From: Bactericera cockerelli
Taxonomy: Eukaryota; Arthropoda; Insecta; Hemiptera; Triozidae
Assembly (NCBI GenBank): GCA_024516035.1
Contig: CM044964.1
Coordinates: 5,351,160 to 5,415,159 of the forward strand
Length of the DNA: 64,000 nucleotides
Direction: 5' to 3'
Shown: positions 20,764 through 31,164 of the stretch, piece by piece
Layout: each line of letters opens with the position of its first letter
Position numbering within the stretch: position 1 is the first letter of the stretch
Translations under genes and position numbers: made by a program
The notes under the pieces: model-generated
What the model was told of the DNA's origin: nothing
Database searches by the model: none
Seen by the model: the letters and a program-made list of their open reading frames with translations, nothing else

Positions 20764-20998
20764 GTCCCGGTAACTCAGTGGTAAAGGCGGCACTCTGTGA
20801 ATCCAAATACTCCAGAGGTCGTGGGTTCGAAACCCAGCTGGGACATGACATGTTATCCTCCCAATTGGGATTTTTACCGCATAATAATATTTCTTTGGCT
20901 TACATCTGGAATAATGGGACTTTAATAGTACTAATCGGGCAGATTATTTTTATGATCTGCCCGATTAGTACTATTAAAGTCTGCCTTATTATTATATA
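20764..20998 (+). mobile_element. SINE A copy 2 with inverted 3' duplication
   Basis: The A box is TAACTCAGTGG and the B box GGGTTCGAAACCC, a perfect match to the consensus. The body is as in copy 1. The 3' part contains a perfect 26-bp hairpin (20919-20980), created by inverted duplication of ACTTTAATAGTACTAATCGG and its neighbours. Confidence 0.9.
20919..20980. repeat. Perfect 26-bp hairpin
   Basis: Arms 20919-20944 and 20955-20980 are exact reverse complements, with the 10-nt loop TATTTTTATG. The left arm is SINE A sequence. Confidence 0.97.
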
Positions 20999-20999
20999 A

Positions 21000-21415
21000 A
21001 AAGGCGACTATTATTATTAGCATATCAACAAGTTCAAGTTTCATTTGAAAACTTTTTTTCAAGTAAATTTAGTTTTTCATTTTTCGAAAAATTCCACAAG
21101 GTTATTCTAGTTTTAGAATGTCTGCTGGAGTTGGTTCTGAAATTTATCGATAAGAAAAACATGGACACTTGGACAATGGACACCCTGTATGTGTATATCT
21201 CAAATGGAATGAAACATACTGTAGAGGCAAGACCGAGAATCCCCATTAGTCCGGCAGTCAAATAAAGGTTTTGCACACAATAGAAAATAGTGATGGATGG
21301 ATTATTCTCGACCTGATATATTTCATTGGAGTGAAGCCAATATTTGAAGCACGGATCTTCCAAGATGAGACTTTCTGAATGAACTTTCTTGTTGAACTAT
21401 AATAATTATAGTTAT
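21000..21415. other. AT-rich DNA with an old dispersed repeat
   Basis: GTTGGTTCTGAAATTTATCG followed by GGACACCCTGTATGTG resembles the stretch near 61615-61665 (ATTGGTTCTGAAAATG, GTCACCTTGTAT). It is otherwise featureless. Confidence 0.4.
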
Positions 21416-21418
21416 TAA

Positions 21419-21605
21419 GTGTTGGGTGGAAGAGATTGCCATAGGCAATATCCCCGCCCTTTCGTTAGGACATCTGTATGCATTTTATCTATGTTGTCTA
21501 ACTGTTTGTATTGTTCTACATTTTGTATTTTTAATTTGTATCATTACTTGTTTGTACATAAATTGTCCCATTATTAAAGAATTCATAATAATAACAATTT
21601 ATTCT
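21419..21605 (+). mobile_element. LINE 3'-end family G, copy 1
   Basis: Starts at the module GTTGGGTGGAAGAGATTGCC, has the hairpin ATTGCCATAGGCAAT, then CCCCGCCCTTTCGTTAGGAC, and ends near ATTATTAAAGAATTCATAA. Only the LINE 3' terminus is present. Confidence 0.75.
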
Positions 21606-21996
21606 ACAAATCAATGTATTAACTGAACCTTATACTTGAAGTTAAAGCGGTACACTTGTAACATTTTTTCGCTTCGAAAGCATTCGATTTCAAACATTTC
21701 GGGTTAGAGTAATTGTGAAATCAATCTCTTAATTATTATACAGAAAAACATTTTATATTTATGAACAAATCAATGAAAACAAGAATGCTATTAAGAAATA
21801 TGCAATAGAAATTCGTAACTTTATTCGAAAATATACTTCGCAGATAAAGGAAATTTTATGTTCCATAAATTGTATTCATTTTTTTTTTTTCTTCAATACT
21901 GAAACTAAATTATGGGCCGTCGTCGATTTGAGAATTTGAAAAACGAGAAAAAAAATAAAACCGATGTTGGATTATGCTTAAAACATGTAACTTTTT

Positions 21997-22127
21997 CATA
22001 TTTGTGTTAATCACTTTTGAAAACTACTCAAGCTCGCTTTACTAAATCTACGCTGAAACCGGGACTTGAACTACCGATCTCCAGGTTACAAGTCCGCCGC
22101 TTTATCGATGAAGGTAGTGTGGTCAGT
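21997..22127 (-). mobile_element. SINE B copy 1 (tRNA-derived)
   Basis: On the minus strand: ATCGATAAAGCGGCGGACTT, GTAACCTGGAGATCGG, GTTCAAGTCCCGG (B box), then GATTTAGTAAAGCGAGCTTG and a tail ending ATTAACACAAATATG. The anticodon-loop-like CTTGTAA suggests a tRNA-Thr(UGU) ancestor. Confidence 0.85.
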
Positions 22128-22440
22128 TGCTCAGAATAAGTTATCAGTAAAGTAAAAAGAAGAAGTAATATCTGACTTACAATTAAAAGAAAAATAATTA
22201 TAAGGAAAAAGCAACAAGAAAAAAACAGTATTATAATTGATAAAATGAAATAATATGGAATTTAATTTTAAATTATAAATTTTTAAACTCAAATTACATA
22301 AATTTTATTTTTACTATCTATAAGAGACCCAACACATGCTTGCGCATTTCGGGTCTCTTCTTCTGCAATTTAAATAACAATAAACAATTTTAAGCATTTT
22401 ATCATTATAATATAATATTATTTTATTTAATTTATGTTAC
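22128..22440. other. AT-rich DNA with a short dispersed repeat
   Basis: At about 22320-22420, GAGACCCAACACATGCTTGC and GCATTTCGGGTCTC form a hairpin. The stretch is an inverted match to 28825-28890. Confidence 0.5.
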
Positions 22441-22450
22441 TGTGCTTGTT

Positions 22451-22702
22451 AATTCGCCGCTAGAAAGTCAAAGAGGCGTAAGTGATTTTATCAAAGATTT
22501 TATCAAACTATGTGTTTGCTGCAATTCTTCCCGCAAATATCACATACGTCCAAACATAAAAAATCATTATCTTCACAAGGGTTTAAATATCACATACACC
22601 TGTTCGTCCTACCAAAAGTATGGAAGTGGGCATAGGCTTAAGTGGGCTCCTGAAAACTTTGATAAAATCACTTACGCCTCTTTGACTTTCTAGCGGCGAA
22701 TT
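22451..22702. mobile_element. 252-bp element with perfect 46-bp terminal inverted repeats
   Basis: Arms 22451-22496 and 22657-22702 are exact reverse complements beginning AATTCGCCGCTAGAAAGTCA. The 160-bp centre includes CTGCAATTCTTCCCGC and ACCTGTTCGTCCTACC. A frame across it gives 83 residues with no recognised domain. It is a foldback/MITE-like element. A convincing target duplication was not found (at most GTT on either side). Confidence 0.8.
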
Positions 22703-22784
22703 GTTGTATGTTTTATAAAAAAAGTGATGAAAAATTCTTTAAAAAAAAATAAACTGGTGTAAAACCACACTAAAAAATATATTC

Positions 22785-22903
22785 ATAGGGTGGCGTCATG
22801 GTCAACGATGGTAGCCAGACAGTGGAGAAATGACTCAGCACTTCTACCACTGTCTTTACAAGGAGACCACTTTACAAAAAAGGCATACAAAAAAAGACCA
22901 CCA

Positions 22904-22936
<33 letters not shown>

Positions 22937-22955
22937 AAGAAAAAAAATATTGCAC
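22785..22955 (-). repeat. Repeat family H copy 3 next to poly(A)
   Basis: CAACGATGGTAGCCAGACAG and CTTCTACCACTGTCTTTACA are the reverse complement of the family H 3' block. An interrupted A run follows at 22873-22950. Confidence 0.65.
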
Positions 22956-23689
22956 TTGTAGAAATGTATAGGGTAAATTTCTTTTTCATCTTTTCTTAAA
23001 GAATAATATGCGAAGACGTTCATGGCTCATCAGCACAACCCTGAAGAAACCATTCACTAATTTCCGAATGTAAGCAGAGCCACTCCGGCTGAAAGTTTTT
23101 AACTCCTGGGTAAGTCCCCATATCCACCTCCACCTCCCCCTCCCCCTCCCCCTCCTCCTCCTCCATTCCAGCCTCCATGAGTTATCATCCGCGCGCCAAA
23201 CTTTGATTATAAAAGTTGTGCTCAAGGCGGTGGAGGATGTAAAGAACATTATCAAAAGCTGCGTCATCATTATCATAATAAAATAAAGAACATCATTATT
23301 ATCATCAAAATAATAATAGTATATACCTTGTGATTGGAGCCCGGTATTTTATGCAGCCGAAAAACACAAATAATGCCATTACATTTGCAGGAAGATATGT
23401 GGTGAAATCTACAAACCTTCTTCTGTGCAAGTATGATTTATTTGAGTAGCTGGTTGTTTGCCCAGGAATGGTGATTAAAACGACCTTTTAAATTGACAAA
23501 TGTGACCATATAGTTGACGGTCAACAAGAAATGCAGTAGATGAAAAACAGAAAAAAATACAATACTTTCGATTTCTAATATTACTCATTTATTGATTGTA
23601 ATATATGTAGATGGACTTTCAAAAAATAAATGTAACTAGAGAAATCAAATTATTAGGTTCAAAGACGACAACACAAAGAGCCTTAACAA
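22956..23689. other. Mostly unique AT-rich DNA
   Basis: A short (CTCCCC)n-like tract at 23118-23166. Nothing else recognised. Confidence 0.45.
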
Positions 23690-23795
23690 GATTGGCGTAA
23701 GGAAAGTCATCGAGCCATAAAATGTGGAAGTAGGAGTGCCCGAGCCAACCAACTTCATCAACGAGGAGAAGGTTGTACAATGCCGACCGTAAGTA
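23690..23795 (+). mobile_element. SINE C 3' fragment, diverged
   Basis: GGCGTAAGGAAAGTCATCGA, CCAACCAACTTCATC and GGTTGTACAATGCCGACC follow the order of the tail of the full-length SINE C copies. Confidence 0.6.
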
Positions 23796-23799
23796 TTTT

Positions 23800-24880
23800 T
23801 GGGAAAAGGCAAAATATACAATACGAATCAAAAAGGTAATAAAAATGAATGATAGAGTAGAGAGAACATAAAAAAAGAGAGATAGATAGAATGAGTGAGT
23901 AAACAATACAACCGAAAGAAAGAAAAGTGAGAAAACTGTATAATGAAACAAGATCAACAAGGGAGATAGGAAAGAAAAAGATAATAAGAGGTGGAGAAAA
24001 AAAAATTGATAAAGAACAAAAAGAGAGAAGAAGGGAACGTATGGGAGAAAAAAAATTGCTCAAGATAACAAGAGACCAAATTGAAACAAATGTGCAAACC
24101 AATAACAAAGAACGACGCTAGATACTAAAAATAGAAAAAGAAGAACATTAAGAAGTCTTGAAAGAAAAAAAGAAAAGAAAAAAGATGAACAAGAAGGGAA
24201 ACAGCAGATAGAGGAGAGCAAAAGAGGAAAACAGCACAGGAATGGAAGAAGAAATTAGAGAAGAGGATAGAAGAAGAAGGATGTTGAGAAAGAACAAGAA
24301 AATAGCACATGGAGGAAAAGAAAGTCATGGAAAAACTTTGCAAAGCTCACAACTTGGAGGAACTTTTGTATTAACTTGGTGGATTGGGGAAAAGCAAGTG
24401 AAGAAGGAGGAGGAGAAGGTAAAGGAGGAAGAGGAGTAGGAGGAGAGAGTATAGGAAGCTGGTAAAAACGTTACTTCCAACTTTTTTTGCGTCCCGCCCT
24501 CTCTGTGATACGAGTATAAACCCCGGGGGTCTAAGTTTCTAGAACAAGAGAAGCAGGAGGGATGGGAGGTGGCAAAGAAGGAAATGGAAGAGGAAATGGA
24601 GGAGTGGGAGGTGGAGGATGTTTAGGACGGAATAGAGCAGGAGGCATTAGGTATAGCAGTTGGAGGAATTTCAAGAAGGATAAGACGAAGGAAGCGAACG
24701 AAGAGAAAGAAGAACTTGTGGAGACGAAATATATTTGAACACGTACGGAGACGCTAACCGTTGGTGGTCTCCAAAGAGGAGGAGAAAGAAAAAAGGACGA
24801 GGAATAGGACATAGATGAGGAGGGAGAGGAAAGAGGACGGAGAATAGGGTGTAGACGAGAAGAAGGAAAATTGTAGGAAA
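23800..24880 (-). repeat. Purine-rich low-complexity DNA
   Basis: A/G-rich on the plus strand (AAAGAGAGAA, GAGGAGGAGA motifs), with no stable repeat unit. Apparent Ser/Phe/Leu frames on the other strand are by-products. Confidence 0.75.
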
Positions 24881-25155
24881 GAGTTGTTGGGAGTGGTGAA
24901 GGATTCTATGCAGTGCCCTTTGGTGCTTTGCAGAATGCTAACTGAAATGGACGTAAAGTTGGCGTTTAGTGCTGAGGGGGTTTCTTAGGAGATAATAGTG
25001 GAGTGGAATTTGACATGATACTGCAATAGATATCATTTCGAATTTTACTGTCCGTTACATTTTTTTTCTGTTATTTATGTACAACTTCTCACCTTTCCGT
25101 TCTGATGATTTCCTGACTGTTGATTGGGGGTTTAACGACCCTTTCAAGTGCTGAC
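24881..25155. other. Unique DNA, nothing recognised
   Basis: A short piece of repeat K (TATGTACAACTTCTCACC) lies at about 25075. Confidence 0.4.
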
Positions 25156-25158
<3 letters not shown>

Positions 25159-25200
<42 letters not shown>

Positions 25201-25428
25201 GTGTTTCACAGCATTTTTTATTTCGTAGCCATGAAACAGAAGCTACTGTAGACGCATATGGTCCGTGTTGTAGCATTCCCATGGTCGAGAAGGGACACAA
25301 TACTTCCCATTTAGGTGTTGGGTCTACACGAGCACACCGGGAGGTATCCCTTACAAAAAACTATAAACAAGTTTTGAAAATAAATTTTTGTCAGCGCGAG
25401 GATCCGAAGCTGGGACCTTCCGATTAAA
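25159..25428 (-). mobile_element. SINE D copy 2 with 35-nt A tail
   Basis: On the minus strand: a partial tRNA head (AATCGGAAGGTCCCAGCTTC), a body with GGTGTGCTCGTGTAGACCCA, CACCTAAATGGGAAGTATTG and GCGTCTACAGTAGC, then TCTGTTTCATGGCTACGAAA and an uninterrupted A run (T at 25159-25193). It is 5'-truncated inside the head. The long pure tail suggests a recent insertion. Confidence 0.85.
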
Positions 25429-25450
25429 AAAATGTATAGATATCTTAATA

Positions 25451-25919
25451 TATAAATGTCAAAGTCACTGACTGACCACTGACTGACCACTGACTGATCA
25501 TCGCTCTACAGCCCAAATCGTAAGTCCTAGGAAGCTGAAATTTGGTAGGTAGCTTTGTCTTATAGTCTAGATGTGCAATAAGACGGGATTTTTCGAAATT
25601 CTCACTACAACACCTGCCACTGGCGAAAAAGGACTTTTTGCTTTCACGGCCATGCCTCGGCCCGTAAAGCGGGCGACAGCCCGCTTGTATGATATAAATG
25701 TCAAAGTCACTGACTGACCACTGACTGATCATCGCTCTACAGCCCAAACCGTAAGTCCTAGGAAGCTGAAATTTGGTAGGTAGCTTTGTCTTATAGTCTA
25801 GATGTGCAATAAGACGGGTTTTTTCGCAATTCCCGCTACAACACCTGCCATTGGCGAAAAAGGACTTTTTGCTTTCACGGTCATGCCTCGGCCCGCAAAG
25901 CGGGCGACAGCCCGCTTGT
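25451..25919 (+). repeat. Tandem dimer of a ~235-bp unit ending in a GC hairpin
   Basis: Units at 25451-25692 and 25693-25919 are near-identical, both starting TATAAATGTCAAAGTCACTG and ending with the hairpin AGCGGGC-GACA-GCCCGCT. Internally there are ACTGACTGACC repeats (three in unit 1, two in unit 2). The terminal GC hairpin recalls Helitron 3' ends, but the last bases (CTTGT) do not fit the CTRR rule, so the class is open. Confidence 0.8.
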
Positions 25920-26330
25920 CTTGGATAAAGATTAAAAGCAAATAATAAATATCAAATAGATTAGAATGCAATTTATTATACTTAATTGCGTTTACGCAGT
26001 GTGTAAAATATAAAAACAAGAAGGCATGGCCACATCTAACGTCTTGTTCATCATACCCTTTACTTTTAATATTCTCTTTCTCACTTGATCTTTATCCTGG
26101 AAGGAAATTTTCAACCCTCTTCAGCAAAATTGGTCCTCCAAGCCCTGTATTATGTCGCTGACGCATGAATTTTTTCTCAAAAAAAAAACGCATGATATGT
26201 TTCCCTACAAAAAAGATGGAGTACTAACCCATTCCTCTTTGCCCGGACCACACCCCTTTGTCCCCTTTGTTCCATCCCAACCCTAAACACTAAATATTTA
26301 GAAGCACGTACATTACAAAACTCAAGACAC
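25920..26330. other. Unique AT-rich DNA
   Basis: Nothing recognised. Confidence 0.4.
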
Positions 26331-27721
26331 TCAATTTCCCTTTTTTCTCCCTTTTTTCTCCCTTTTTTCTTGCTCCCTCTCATTTTTCCATTCTCTTTCT
26401 CTTTATATCTCTCTCCCTCTTTATATCACTCAATTTCCCTTTTTTCTACCTCTTTTCTTTCTCCCTCTCATTTTTCCATTCTCTTTCTCTTTATATCTCT
26501 CTCCTTCTCTCTCTCTCTCTCTCTCATTTTTCTTTTCTCTCTCTATCCTTTTCTTCCCTATGTCCTATAGTTTTTCCATTCATCCCACTCTTATCATCAT
26601 ATTTTTCTCTCTCTTCTTTTCCCCCCTTTTTAATTCACTTTCCTCAAAACTTTCTTAATTTTTTTCCCACAATTCTCGTCCCTTTTCTCAAAATTCTCTC
26701 GTCCTACAAGACGCTTCATTTTTCCCTCATTTCTCTTTCAAATCTCCCTCTCTTTTAATCATTTCCCCCTTCTTTTTCTCTCTCCGTTTTATTTTTTCCC
26801 TTCTCTTTTCCCATCGACTGAAATGGAGTGGTAAAAAAAGTTAGCCCCCAGAGAGAGAGAGAGTGAGAGTGATGTGAAAGGCCAGTAAATGGAAGAGTGG
26901 ATGAGGGAGGAGAAAGAGGAAGAGGAGGAGGAGGAGAAGGAGAGGAGGAGACAGAGAAAGAGGGACAAATTGGTTTCGTGACAGTTGAGGGAAACTTATA
27001 CCTTTGAGAGAGTAAATGTGTGTGTTAAAGAGAGAGAGAGTGGGAGAGAGAAAAAGAAAGAGAGAAATAAAGGCGGAGAAAAGAGAGGAAAAAATGGAGT
27101 GAGAGATAGATTAATCCAATTTAGTAAGTTCTCCCTGTCTCTTTTTTCCTCTCTCTCTCTTCTTTTCTCTCCCATTTTCTCTCTATCTCTCTTCTTTTTT
27201 CTCCCATCCATCTCTTTCTTCTTTTCTCTCCCAACTTCTCTCTCTCTTCTTTTCTCTCCCATTTTCTCTCTATCTCTCTTCTTTTCCCTAACATCCATCT
27301 TTCTCTTCTTTTCTCTCCTATTCTCTTCCTCTCTCTCTCTCATCTTTTCTCTCCTATCCTCTCTCTCTCTCTCTCTCTCATCTTCTCTCCTCTCCGATCT
27401 TATCTCTCTCTTCCTTTTCTTTCCTCTCTCATCTTTTAATTTTTTATTTGAAAAATGAGAAAGAGAGAGAGAGAGAAAGATGGAGATGGAAAGAAAGAAA
27501 AGAGAGAAAAATAAAGAAAGAGAAAGAAACAAGGAGGAAGGGATGGAAAAATATATAAAAAAAAGAGAGAGATAGAATGAGGAATACTGAGACTAAAGAG
27601 AGAGAAACTCATACATGTAAATATAGAGGGAGAGAGAGAATGGGAGAGTAAGAGAGAGAGAGTAAGAGGGAGAGTGATAGTGAGAGTAAGAGAGAAAGAG
27701 ATTAAGAGTGAGAGAGAGAGA

Positions 27722-27811
<90 letters not shown>

Positions 27812-27960
27812 AAGAGTAGGAGTAGGAGAGAGAGAGTGAGAGGGAGAGAGATTGTGAGAATAGGGGAGAGAGAGTGAGAGTAAGAGAGAGAGAGAGAGAG
27901 GGAATGAGAGTGATATATACGAATATTATAGTAAAAGAGATACAGAGACAAATATATTGT
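26331..27960. repeat. Alternating pyrimidine/purine low-complexity blocks with (GTGAGA)n
   Basis: Plus-strand composition switches from pyrimidine (26331-26810) to purine (26845-27110), pyrimidine (27125-27435) and purine (27450-27960). At 27717-27815 a 6-bp unit (GAGAGT) is repeated about 16 times. Adjacent opposite blocks are mutual reverse complements in composition and could fold. The long frames are Ser/Leu or Arg/Glu strings only. Confidence 0.9.
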
Positions 27961-28583
27961 GAGATAAATAATTTACATTATTCATTACCTATCAAACGGT
28001 TCAAAATGATGTATTATTTATCCTCTAATTAGGTCACAATCTATCATTAACCACCTATTATTATTAGATATTACCTCTTGTTTGTTTTAGCTACTGGGCG
28101 TTCAAAAAGCGCTACTTTTGCAATAATGATGATGTAATACGTTTTTTTAATGATATTTTTAACCGTTCTTCGTGATAATGAGGCATATAATATACACATT
28201 TTAAGCTTAAAATTAGCTCTTTACCAGTAGTGCTGTCTTTGATATTGTATGGACCTTAATAATCAGAACGTTTTCTTATTTATATATAAACTAACGAGAT
28301 TTACGATTTGATTTACTCATTTACTAATTAATAGGGATTACCCATTTACAAATTAACGTGGTTTCTATCAGATCTACCGATATTGTAACAAAATTTTCTC
28401 CAATTTATAATCACCAATATCACATTATATATCGTGATTTATGAGGCGGACGACTAGAAACGCAAGAAGATTTAGTGAAGCGATTTTGAGTAATTATACA
28501 TCACATCGTGAATGACACAATTATATGATATCTTTTATTAACTCTTAATTTTTTGTCGATTTTTTAATCTAGCTGTATAGTCT
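27961..28583. other. AT-rich unique DNA
   Basis: Nothing recognised. Confidence 0.45.
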
Positions 28584-28722
28584 GTCTCGGTAGCTCAGTC
28601 TTTAAGCCGTCTGTCTGGTTATCCAGAGGTTTTGGGTTTGATACCCAGTCAAGACATGACTAATATGTATCGTTATCCTCCCATTTAGGATTTTGACCTC
28701 ACAATAATACGTCTTTTTTTAA
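28584..28722 (+). mobile_element. SINE A copy 3, diverged and 3'-truncated
   Basis: GTCTCGGTAGCTCAGTC (A box), GGGTTTGATACCC (B box) and GTTATCCTCCCATTTAGGA. The copy stops before the conserved 3' end. Confidence 0.75.
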
Positions 28723-28962
28723 TACTTTTTCATCATTTATTTTTTTATAAACATATAACAATTGACAAGCACAGAAACATAAACTAACATAATATTATAT
28801 CGGTACAATGTTACATAGATAAAATGCTTAAATTTTTTGTTTGTTATTTAAATTGCTGTAGAAGAGACCCGAAGTGCGCAAGTATGTCATTAGCCCTAAT
28901 CTACCAGTATAAGTAATACATTACTGTAAGAGTATGGGTAAGAGTTCACACGTTAAGTCACT

Positions 28963-29148
28963 GGGGTTAGGTGGCAGAGAATGCCTAAGGCATTAACTTC
29001 GCCCCGGATTACAAGACAATTTTACATATAAATTTTAATATTTTTTTTTATATTTTATTTTGTAAATATTGTTAATTTTTTTGATCTCTGTTAATAGTTT
29101 ATTGTTGTTTGTTTTGTATAAAAATATAAAGTGTAAATAAATAAACTG
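28963..29148 (+). mobile_element. LINE 3'-end family F, copy 1
   Basis: Starts GGGGTTAGGTGGCAGAGAAT, has the hairpin AATGCCTAAGGCATTAACTT, then CGCCCCGGATTACAAG and a long AT-rich stretch ending AAAGTGTAAATAAATAAA. Copy 2 is at 39899 and an inverted copy 3 at 53741. All begin within a few bases of the same module. Confidence 0.8.
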
Positions 29149-29290
29149 TCGCGTTCCAGAAACAATTTCCATCCACCCTCGAAATCCCCAAATCTCCGTT
29201 TCAACCTCGGATTGATTATTGCGTTCAAGTAATCAGACGGAGTTGTGTGACGGTACAAAGGGAGATTTGGAGATTATGAGAGTGGAGATA
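29149..29290. other. Short unique stretch
   Basis: GAAATCCCCAAATCTCC and GGGAGATTTGGAGATTA form a weak inverted pair. Nothing else seen. Confidence 0.4.
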
Positions 29291-29344
29291 ATAAAAATAC
29301 TCTTTAGTAGAAGGTAACCGGGCGAGGTTAATGCTCAAAAAAAA

Positions 29345-29385
<41 letters not shown>
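29291..29385 (-). mobile_element. SINE E 3' fragment cut by (CT)n
   Basis: CTCTTTAGTAGAAGGTAACC and GGCGAGGTTAATGCTCAAAA, then (CT)n from 29348 to 29385. Confidence 0.7.
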
Positions 29386-29482
29386 TGTCTTTCTTGGTGG
29401 GTTTTTTATTTTTAAAATACACAGAAAAAAACAGAAATACAGGAATGCACGATGTTCGTAAATGTAAAAAATCTGAGTGCAA

Positions 29483-29700
29483 TAATAATAACACTCTTTA
29501 GGGGGAGGTAACCACCAGGCGAAGTTAATGCTTAAAGCATTTTCAACCAATTAACCCTTTGAGTTTTATTACTACGTGGTCACAAACTCAAAATAATGGG
29601 GAAAAATTCATGCACTGGGTGGAATTCTAACCAACGGATCCCTACGCTACCTGGATTACCAGACTAGCGCGTTAACCACTTCACCACCAGAACGAATGCC
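29483..29700 (-). mobile_element. SINE E copy 3
   Basis: Same order as copy 1: 3' block GGTAACCACCAGGCGAAGTT and TTAATGCTTAAAGCATTTTC, middle TCATGCACTGGGTGG, head CTACGCTACCTGGATTACC and GCGCGTTAACCACTTCACC. Confidence 0.8.
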
Positions 29701-30028
29701 ATCGTCACCCAGTATTTCATTTTCATCACTTAACTATGGGTTTAATATTTCATATCATTTATTAATTATTCATCATTCTAAGCTAGGTATAATTAATATC
29801 ATTCCATATCGTCCTCATTATATTCTAATACCTTATTCAGCTGAAATTTTACAATTTATATTATAACCATTCTGATAATAATTATTCTTCATGCTTCTTC
29901 ATTCCTCGTATTATGGTCTGTATCGAAACAGTGACGTATATATACAATTATAGATTAAAAATAATTACTCTAATCATTAGAAAATTATATTTTGTTCCAA
30001 CAATATGTGCTTGAATAATAGGTTTTTT

Positions 30029-30640
30029 ACTTTCCTTATCCTATAATAAGGAAAGTATTGTATTCGTTGAAAATTTGACCTACCCAACTTTTCACATTTC
30101 TGGACGAATCATAGCCTCAGGATACCAAAAAAGTGGTTTTCAGCCATTGGTCCGTGCGTCTGTCTGTGTGTGTGTGTCTGTGTGTCTGTGAACAGGATAT
30201 CTCAAGAACGGTAAGAGCTAGAGACTTGAAATTTGGTATGGTAATTAATTTTATACACCAGACGAACCATGAAACTTTTGGTTGAAATCGGCCGCATTCT
30301 GCGGCCGCAGGGCCGCAAATATTGGCCGCAAGCACCGCTTCTTTGAATTGGTTAAAGATACAAAAAAAGTTAGAGAACAACATTTTCTCAGATTAAAAAA
30401 ATAATAGGGGTTCAATCTGATCATTTTTTTGATATCTTTAACTTTTTGGAAACCGGCCCCAATTTACCGGTATTGTAGGGGGACTAACTTTTTTATTATT
30501 CATCCTCGATGGGGGTTGTGACATATCAAATTAAAAGATTTTGAAGTGCTGATCACGAATTTGGCATTGATTTTTAGTTATCTGTTACCGTTCAGTCACC
30601 AGTGGCGGAATTCGACTCCTTTTTGGGAGATAAGGAAAGT
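30029..30640. mobile_element. 612-bp element with 12-bp terminal inverted repeats
   Basis: ACTTTCCTTATC at 30029-30040 and GATAAGGAAAGT at 30629-30640. The left end is itself palindromic (CTTTCCTTAT...ATAAGGAAAG). Inside are (GT)n near 30162-30190, AGAGACTTGAAATTTGG, and a GC-rich GGCCGC cluster (30288-30330). A left-end fragment occurs at 12527. It is probably a nonautonomous DNA transposon; superfamily unknown. Confidence 0.65.
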
Positions 30641-31126
30641 CGTGTGATGTTTACACCAGATTTTTTTAAGTGTAGTTATAATTATTAAAATAACAGAAGA
30701 TCTCTAATTTCTTCCTAACAAGCAATTTTTTGTACAACATAATTGTAACAGAAAAAATATTGTAATTTCGACTTTTTTTTTATTAGATAGGTAGGCACAT
30801 ATTGTACCTGATATTTCATATCAGATGGGTATGTAGAAGTTATTGTATACATAAATAGGTACAAATTGTATCAAATATTGTTTATCAGATATGTAGATTG
30901 TAGAAGTCATAATATTTATTATTAAAAAAAAAAACATTGTTATTCTTTTTTTATATGTACAATACTTATATCTATATTTCATTATAATTGCGATACGTGT
31001 TAAAATAACAGGCAGAAATTGTCCGAGGCCTAACATCATCGATTTTACTTTTTTAACATAAAAAACTAATGATTCTTATAAAATGACATTATCAAACAAG
31101 TTTCCAAAACCTTTTAAGAGAACTGT
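30641..31126. other. AT-rich unique DNA
   Basis: Nothing recognised. Confidence 0.4.
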
Positions 31127-31160
31127 TAGTGGCAGAGAATGCCTAATAAGGTACTTAGTT
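31127..31160 (+). mobile_element. Fragment of LINE 3'-end module (family F)
   Basis: GTTAGTGGCAGAGAATGCCT matches the start of family F copies; the rest is missing. Confidence 0.5.
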
Positions 31161-31164
31161 CATT

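Noticed and set aside
22442..22693. 83-codon frame across the 46-bp inverted-repeat element
   Set aside because: It includes the terminal repeats themselves, and no domain was recognised; coding is not supported.
27436..27951. 171-codon Ser/Leu frame and opposite Ser/Glu frame
   Set aside because: Created by (GAGAGT)n and (GA)n repeats.
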